Positions 59,373 to 64,000 of a DNA stretch of 64,000 nt are shown here, one piece after another. Source of the stretch: Pseudomonas sp. LD120 (GTDB taxonomy: Bacteria > Pseudomonadota > Gammaproteobacteria > Pseudomonadales > Pseudomonadaceae); the NCBI RefSeq assembly GCF_009861525.1, contig NZ_WVHL01000005.1, positions 1,984,001 to 2,048,000 of the forward strand. The letters are read 5' to 3'. The stretch's first letter is position 1; every line of letters starts with the position of its first letter. The translations under genes and the position numbers were made by a program. The notes under the pieces are model-generated. The model was not told the origin of the DNA. It was given only the letters and a program-made list of their open reading frames with translations, and searched no databases.

Positions 59373-61148
59373 TTAGTCGAGCAGGGAAATCGCGGTGGGG
59401 GCGTCGTTGCCTACCAGCGCCAGGTCTTCGAACTCGTTGACCGCGTTGATCTCGGTGCCCATGGAAATGTTGGTCACCCGCTCCAGGATGATTTCCACCA
59501 CCACCGGCACCTTGTAGGTCTGGAGCATTTCCTGGGCCTGGCGCAGCGCCGGCTGGATGTCCTTGGGTTCGAACACCCGCAGGGCCTTGCAACCCAGGCC
59601 TTCGGCGACCGCCACGTGGTCGACGCCATAGCCGTTGAGTTCCGGCGCGTTGAGGTTGTCGAAGGACAGCTGCACGCAGTAGTCCATGTCGAAGCCGCGC
59701 TGGGCCTGACGGATCAGCCCCAGGTAGGAGTTGTTCACCACCACATGAATGTAGGGCAGGTTGAACTGGGCGCCCACCGCCAGCTCTTCGATCATGAACT
59801 GGAAGTCGTAGTCGCCGGACAGCGCCACCACCTTGCGGCTTGGATCGGCCTTGACCACGCCCAGGGCGGCGGGAATGGTCCAGCCCAGTGGTCCAGCCTG
59901 ACCGCAGTTGATCCAATGGCGCGGTTTGTAGACGTGGAGGAACTGGGCGCCGGCAATCTGCGACAGGCCGATGGTACTGACGTAGCAGGTGTCTTTGCCG
60001 AACACCTGGTTCATCTCTTCGTAAACCCGTTGCGGCTTGACCGGCACGTTGTCGAAGTGGGTCTTGCGGTGCAGGCTGGCCTTGCGCTGCTGGCAGTCAT
60101 TCAACCAGGCACTGCGGTCTTTGAGTTTTCCGGCGGTTTGCCATTCGCGGGCCACTTCCAGCAGCACGGTCAGGGCGCTGCCGGCATCGGAGACGATGCC
60201 CAGGTCCGGGGTGAATACCCGGCCGATCTGGGTCGGCTCGATGTCCACGTGAATGAACTTGCGGCCTTCGGTATAGACGTCCACCGAACCGGTATGGCGA
60301 TTCGCCCAGCGGTTGCCAATGCCCAGCACCACGTCGGATTTGAGCAGGGTGGCGTTGCCATAGCGGTGCGAGGTCTGCAGGCCAACCATGCCCACCATCT
60401 GCGGGTGATCATCGGGGATGCTGCCCCAGCCCATCAGGGTTGGAATTACAGGAATGCCGGTCAGCTCGGCGAACTCCACCAACAGCTCGCTGGCATCGGC
60501 GTTGATCACGCCGCCGCCGGCCACCAGCAACGGACGCTCGGCCTGGTCCAGCAGGGCCAGGGCTTTCTCGGCCTGGACTCGGGTCGCGCTTGGCTTGGCC
60601 AGGGGCAGTGGCTGGTAGGCCTCGATATCGAATTCAATTTCCGCCATTTGCACGTCGAACGGCAGGTCGATCAGCACCGGACCGGGACGGCCGGAGCGCA
60701 TTTCATAGAAGGCTTTCTGGAAGGCGTAAGGCACCTGGCCCGGTTCCAGTACGGTGGTGGCCCATTTGGTCACCGGCTTGACGATGCTGGTGATGTCCAC
60801 CGCCTGGAAGTCTTCCTTGTGCAGGCGGGCCCGAGGCGCCTGGCCGGTAATGCAGAGAATCGGAATCGAGTCGGCCGAGGCGCTGTAGAGGCCGGTGACC
60901 ATGTCGGTGCCGGCCGGTCCGGAGGTGCCGATGCACACACCGATGTTGCCGGCCTTGGTGCGGGTGTAGCCCTCAGCCATGTGCGAGGCGCCTTCGACGT
61001 GGCGAGCGAGGACGTGATCGATGCCACCAACCTTCTGCAGCGCGGAATACAGTGGGTTGATGGCGGCACCCGGGATGCCAAAAGCGGTATCGACCCCTTC
61101 GCGGCGCATCACCAGAACGGCGGCTTCGATTGCTCTCATTTTGCTCAT
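59373..61148 (-). CDS. gcl: Glyoxylate carboligase
   Basis: ThDP-dependent enzyme joining two glyoxylates to tartronate semialdehyde and CO2. It is used for growth on allantoin, glycolate or glyoxylate. The 591-residue product has the three acetolactate-synthase-type domains. Val51 is in RHVEGASHMAEGYTR, where other ThDP enzymes have the catalytic Glu; this substitution is diagnostic of Gcl. ThDP binding is seen near ALSGDYDFQFMIEELAVGAQ. ATG 61148 is preferred: the frame upstream runs through the operator at 61175. First gene of a five-gene operon. Confidence 0.96.
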   Translation of the reverse strand: MSKMRAIEAAVLVMRREGVDTAFGIPGAAINPLYSALQKVGGIDHVLARHVEGASHMAEGYTRTKAGNIGVCIGTSGPAGTDMVTGLYSASADSIPILCITGQAPRARLHKEDFQAVDITSIVKPVTKWATTVLEPGQVPYAFQKAFYEMRSGRPGPVLIDLPFDVQMAEIEFDIEAYQPLPLAKPSATRVQAEKALALLDQAERPLLVAGGGVINADASELLVEFAELTGIPVIPTLMGWGSIPDDHPQMVGMVGLQTSHRYGNATLLKSDVVLGIGNRWANRHTGSVDVYTEGRKFIHVDIEPTQIGRVFTPDLGIVSDAGSALTVLLEVAREWQTAGKLKDRSAWLNDCQQRKASLHRKTHFDNVPVKPQRVYEEMNQVFGKDTCYVSTIGLSQIAGAQFLHVYKPRHWINCGQAGPLGWTIPAALGVVKADPSRKVVALSGDYDFQFMIEELAVGAQFNLPYIHVVVNNSYLGLIRQAQRGFDMDYCVQLSFDNLNAPELNGYGVDHVAVAEGLGCKALRVFEPKDIQPALRQAQEMLQTYKVPVVVEIILERVTNISMGTEINAVNEFEDLALVGNDAPTAISLLD

Positions 61149-61174
61149 GGTTTTGTGCCTCTTACGTTTTATAA

Positions 61175-61184
61175 TTGTATACAA
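61175..61184. promoter_or_regulatory. Operator-like palindrome TTGTATACAA (gcl-proximal)
   Basis: Perfect 10-bp palindrome 26 bases upstream of the gcl ATG, in the leader or promoter. An identical copy lies at 61314-61323. Such TTGTATACAA sites are typical of GntR (FadR-type) repressors. The gcl repressor GclR of P. putida is a candidate, which is an inference. Confidence 0.6.
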
Positions 61185-61313
61185 GTGGCTTTGCGCAAAG
61201 TGTATTCATGGCGAGCGACGCAGGTCAATTGATTTTCTTGAACTGCAGTTGCTTTTGCGTAAGCCCCTATGAACCGGCGTCCATTTGTCGCACGTACCGA
61301 TTTTTGCGATTTA

Positions 61314-61323
61314 TTGTATACAA
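61314..61323. promoter_or_regulatory. Operator-like palindrome TTGTATACAA (distal)
   Basis: Second perfect copy of the palindrome, 139 bases from the first, in the divergent region between gcl and the GlcG/HbpS-like gene (start 61418). It lies within AT-rich sequence about 95 bases upstream of that gene and may let the same repressor control both directions. Confidence 0.6.
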
Positions 61324-61417
61324 AATACAAGTTCATTGTGTTCTATTTGCTGTATCGGACTTCTCCTACAAGAAGCTTCCCTCGGGCTTTCTCAATAACA
61401 AGATAAGGACGGCACCC

Positions 61418-61858
61418 ATGAGCGCTTTAACCTTGAAAGTCGCAGTCAACCTGGCCAATCAGGCCATCAGTGCGGGGCGCCAGATCAGCGCGGCGCCCTT
61501 GACCATCGCCGTGCTGGACGCCGGCGGGCATCTGGTGGCCCTGCAACGAGAGGACGGCGCCAGCCTGCTGCGTCCGCAGATCGCCATTGGCAAGGCCTGG
61601 GGGGCGATCGCTCTGGGCAAGGGCTCGCGCCTGCTGGCCCTGGACGCGCAGCAGCGCCCGGCATTTATCGGGGCGTTAAATGGCTTGGGGCAGGGCAGTG
61701 TGGTGCCGGCACCGGGCGGGGTGCTGATTCGGGATCAGGCGGGGGTGGTGATGGGGGCGATCGGCATCAGTGGCGATACCTCGGACATCGATGAGCAATG
61801 CGCAATCAGCGCGATCGAAGCTCAGGGCCTGGCGGCGGACGCCGGCGTCAGCGCGTAG
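61418..61858 (+). CDS. GlcG/HbpS family protein
   Basis: A 146-residue protein of the GlcG/HbpS (haem-degrading-like) family. It has the motifs LTIAVLDAGGHLVALQREDG, ASLLRPQIAIGKAWGAIALG, PAPGGVLIRDQAGVVMGAIG and SGDTSDIDEQCA. GlcG homologues are widely linked to glycolate and glyoxylate genes but their role is not settled. Here it is divergent from gcl (PA1503 position) and shares the TTGTATACAA-containing regulatory region. AAGGA precedes the ATG. Confidence 0.88.
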   Translation: MSALTLKVAVNLANQAISAGRQISAAPLTIAVLDAGGHLVALQREDGASLLRPQIAIGKAWGAIALGKGSRLLALDAQQRPAFIGALNGLGQGSVVPAPGGVLIRDQAGVVMGAIGISGDTSDIDEQCAISAIEAQGLAADAGVSA

Positions 61859-61962
61859 CCCTCAACCTCGGGGCCCTGGCCTGTCGCCGCAGCCGAGCCC
61901 GCGAAAAGCTGTCAGGCGTCGGCAGGTTCCAGTGCAGCAACCAGAAGGGACGCGCAGCGCCG

Positions 61963-62571
61963 TCAACGGTCCGGTTCGCAGCCCTTGAGCACCAGGCGAA
62001 TGATGGTCTGCGCCGCGGCTTCGTAGTCGTCTTCGTCGAGCTTGGGCTTGCCGGTGACCACCGAGATCTGCCAGTCGAAGTCGGCGTAGGTCTGGGTTGC
62101 GGCCCAGATGCTGAACATCAGGTGGTTGGGGTCGAGCGGGGCGATCAGGCCGCGATCGATCCAGGTCTGGATGCATTCGATATTGTGCTTGGCCTGGGCG
62201 TTGAGCTGTTCCACTTGCTCCGGGCTCAGGTGCGGCGCGCCATGCATGATTTCGCTGGCGAACACTTTGGAGGCGAACGGCAGGTCGCGGGAGATGCGGA
62301 TTTTCGAGCGGATGTAGCTGCTGAGCACTTCGCTGGGCACGCCATCGGCATTGAACGGCGTGGAGGCCTGGAGAATCGGTTCGATGATGCTTTCCAGCAC
62401 CTCGCGATAGAGATTTTCCTTGGACTTGAAGTAGTAGTAGACGTTGGGCTTGGGCAAGCCGGCCTTGGCGGCGATGTCGCTGGTCTTGGTCGCTGCAAAG
62501 CCCTTGTCGGCAAACTCTTCACTGGCGGCCCGCAGGATCAGTGCTTTATTGCGCTCGCGGATGGTGCTCAT
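61963..62571 (-). CDS. TetR-family regulator, RutR-like
   Basis: A 202-residue repressor with an N-terminal helix-turn-helix (TKTSDIAAKAGLPKPNVYYY, then FKSKENLYREVLESII). Its C-terminal ligand domain resembles RutR (SRDLPFASKVFASEIMHGAP, HLMFSIWAATQTYADFDWQI), the E. coli nucleobase-sensing regulator. The same position is held by PA1504 in P. aeruginosa. Control of purine/pyrimidine or glyoxylate genes nearby is inferred from context. ATG 62571 follows a weak AAGGAA site. Confidence 0.87.
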   Translation of the reverse strand: MSTIRERNKALILRAASEEFADKGFAATKTSDIAAKAGLPKPNVYYYFKSKENLYREVLESIIEPILQASTPFNADGVPSEVLSSYIRSKIRISRDLPFASKVFASEIMHGAPHLSPEQVEQLNAQAKHNIECIQTWIDRGLIAPLDPNHLMFSIWAATQTYADFDWQISVVTGKPKLDEDDYEAAAQTIIRLVLKGCEPDR

Positions 62572-62858
62572 AAACCGGGGGGTTCCTTGCCTGTTCGGGC
62601 GGTTGCGCATGGTAGCACCGGCATCGCGCGAGGCTCAAGAATGCCTGTTGGCCGCGGTTTTCCTGCGCCGGGCAGGGGGCGCCCGATGCCGGGCCCACCC
62701 CGTCCACGGGGGCGTTCCATGGTGAAAAGGTCACGGATCAGTCGGGTGGATGGGGCATCGCTTGTCGTTTCCGGGAGGGGGCTGCTTGCGCGATCTCGCG
62801 TGTCGCGCGGTGAGCGCGTTATGCTTCGCGCCTTATTTCACGCGGGGAAGCCTGGCCC

Positions 62859-63782
62859 ATGGCAGGAAGCAGTTTGCTGGTTTTGATTGACGACATCGCC
62901 GCGGTACTCGATGACGTGGCCTTGATGACCAAGTTGGCGGCGAAGAAAACCGCCGGTGTATTGGGCGACGATCTGGCGCTGAACGCCCAACAGGTTTCCG
63001 GGGTTCGCGCCGAGCGGGAGATTCCCGTGGTCTGGGCCGTGGCCAAGGGTTCGTTCCGTAACAAGTTGATCCTGGTGCCGGCGGCCTTGGCCATCAGTGC
63101 GTGGGCGCCGTGGCTGGTCACGCCATTGCTGATGCTCGGCGGCGGCTATCTGTGTTTCGAGGGCTTCGAGAAACTCGCGCACCAATACTTGCACCCGGCC
63201 GAGAGCGCCGCTGAACACCAGCAAACCCTGCAGGCGTTGGCCGATCCCCAGGTGGATCTGGTGGCCTTTGAGCGGGCCAAGATCAAGGGGGCGATCCGTA
63301 CCGACTTCATTCTTTCCGCGGAAATCATTGCCATCACCCTAGGGACGGTCGCGGGGGCGTCGCTGAGCCAGCAAGTGGTGGTGCTCTCGGGGATCGCCAT
63401 CGTCATGACCGCCGGCGTTTATGGCCTGGTGGCGGGCATCGTCAAGCTCGATGACTTGGGGTTGTGGCTGGCACGGAAGCCTGGCGCTTTGGCCAAGAGC
63501 GTCGGCGGGGCGATCCTGCAGGCGGCGCCGCTGATGATGAAGAGCCTGTCGGTGATCGGCACCGCGGCGATGTTCATGGTCGGCGGCGGGATCCTGACCC
63601 ACGGTATTCCTGCGCTGCATCATTTGATCGAAGGTTGGGCTGAACGCAGCGCCGGGGCCATCGGCGTGGTGTCGGTGATCATGCCGACCCTGCTTAATGC
63701 GCTTGCCGGGATTGTCGCTGGCGCGGCAGTGCTGCTGGTCGTGACCTTGCTGGGCAAGGGCTGGCGCGCTCTACGTGGTTGA
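62859..63782 (+). CDS. DUF808 membrane protein (YedI family)
   Basis: A 307-residue integral membrane protein with the DUF808 signature at the N-terminus (SLLVLIDDIAAVLDDVALMT, KLAAKKTAGVLGDDLALNAQ). About six hydrophobic segments follow, and the C-terminal region ends LLVVTLLGKGWRAL. Its function is unknown in any organism. It stands alone on the plus strand; a GC-rich hairpin (63813-63833) follows it. Confidence 0.88.
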   Translation: MAGSSLLVLIDDIAAVLDDVALMTKLAAKKTAGVLGDDLALNAQQVSGVRAEREIPVVWAVAKGSFRNKLILVPAALAISAWAPWLVTPLLMLGGGYLCFEGFEKLAHQYLHPAESAAEHQQTLQALADPQVDLVAFERAKIKGAIRTDFILSAEIIAITLGTVAGASLSQQVVVLSGIAIVMTAGVYGLVAGIVKLDDLGLWLARKPGALAKSVGGAILQAAPLMMKSLSVIGTAAMFMVGGGILTHGIPALHHLIEGWAERSAGAIGVVSVIMPTLLNALAGIVAGAAVLLVVTLLGKGWRALRG

Positions 63783-63812
63783 AGGGTGATGTGGCGAGCG
63801 GGTATCGAGCCG

Positions 63813-63833
63813 GCCACCGACAAGGTCGGTGGC
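63813..63833. terminator. Possible terminator hairpin after the DUF808 gene
   Basis: GCCACCGAC-AAG-GTCGGTGGC is a perfect 9-bp stem with a 3-base loop, between two convergent genes. No T-tract follows on either strand, so termination strength is uncertain. Confidence 0.45.
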
Positions 63834-63886
63834 GGCGGGCGAAACGCTGCAGGTCCAGCCTCCATCGAGCGGGGGCTGGGAAGGGG

Positions 63887-64000
63887 CTATTCGGCGATCT
63901 GCAGCTTGCGCGATTCGGTGTACACGTAACGCACCTTTTCGTATTCGAAAGGCGAGTTCAACTGGCCGTAACGGAAACTGGTCTGGTAGCGCTTGTCGAC
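63887..64000 (-). CDS. 3' end of an unrecognised gene (runs off the window)
   Basis: The last 37 codons of a minus-strand gene ending in TAG (63887-63889). They read VDKRYQTSFRYGQLNSPFEY and then EKVRYVYTESRKLQIAE. I do not recognise the family. The rest of the gene lies to the right of the window. Confidence 0.65.
   Translation of the reverse strand, partial: VDKRYQTSFRYGQLNSPFEYEKVRYVYTESRKLQIAE

Noticed and set aside
59616..61232. 538-codon open frame on the plus strand across gcl
   Set aside because: Complement of the well-supported gcl gene; composition and lack of motifs mark it as a shadow.
1..64000. tRNA, rRNA, CRISPR arrays, insertion sequences or phage genes
   Set aside because: No tRNA-like arms, repeat-spacer arrays, transposase motifs or integrase genes were found on either strand.

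Overview
The window is chromosomal DNA of a polarly flagellated gammaproteobacterium, almost certainly a Pseudomonas of the P. fluorescens group (P. protegens or P. chlororaphis type). This rests on gene order (fliC-flaG-fliDST-fleQSR-fliEFGHIJ ... cheW, then ccm, then the gcl operon), FleQ/FleS/FleR/FleN regulators, MotCD stators, GC-rich codon use and Pseudomonas-type REP elements. The species is an inference.

Positions 240-38408 (all + strand) form one motility and chemotaxis locus. It runs: flagellin, FlaG, cap and chaperones (fliC, flaG, fliD, fliS, fliT); regulators fleQ, fleS, fleR; basal body and export ATPase (fliE-fliJ); the HptB pathway (hsbA, hsbR, hptB) inserted between fliJ and fliK; fliK; C-ring and export gate (fliL-fliR, flhB, flhA); polar placement and number control (flhF, fleN); fliA; and chemotaxis with the second stator and polar array positioning (cheY, cheZ, cheA, cheB, motC, motD, parC, parP, cheW, DUF2802). 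Five sigma-54 promoters with exact GG-N10-GC spacing lie before fleS, fliE, fliK, fliL and flhA. Sigma-28 (FliA) boxes lie before fliC and fliS, and possibly parP. This fits a FleQ -> FleSR -> FliA cascade. A convergent minus-strand pair, a second FliK-like protein and a free FlhB C-terminal domain, closes the locus at 38496-40405.

Positions 40602-47555 hold the complete System I cytochrome c maturation operon ccmABCDEFGHI, including the 58-codon ccmD. It is followed by a small lipoprotein and an unrecognised four-helix membrane protein. Positions 49241-54490 are mixed accessory genes: a short coding remnant resembling a LysR tail, an MFS exporter, a RidA-family protein, a sulfate-binding protein, a voltage-gated-type K+ channel with a C-terminal zinc ribbon, and a urea transporter.

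Positions 54601-61148 (minus strand) are the glyoxylate carboligase operon gcl-hyi-glxR-ttuD-pyk, which carries glyoxylate through tartronate semialdehyde and glycerate into lower glycolysis. Two identical TTGTATACAA palindromes sit beside and upstream of gcl, and two of its spacers carry REP pairs. Downstream are a GlcG/HbpS-like gene, a RutR-like TetR regulator, a DUF808 membrane protein and the 3' end of an unrecognised minus-strand gene at the window edge.

No rRNA, tRNA, CRISPR array, insertion sequence or prophage was seen. I found no clearly undescribed system. The least explained parts are the FliK2/FlhB2 pair, the four-copy motif in CheA, the channel with the zinc ribbon and the membrane protein at 48098.
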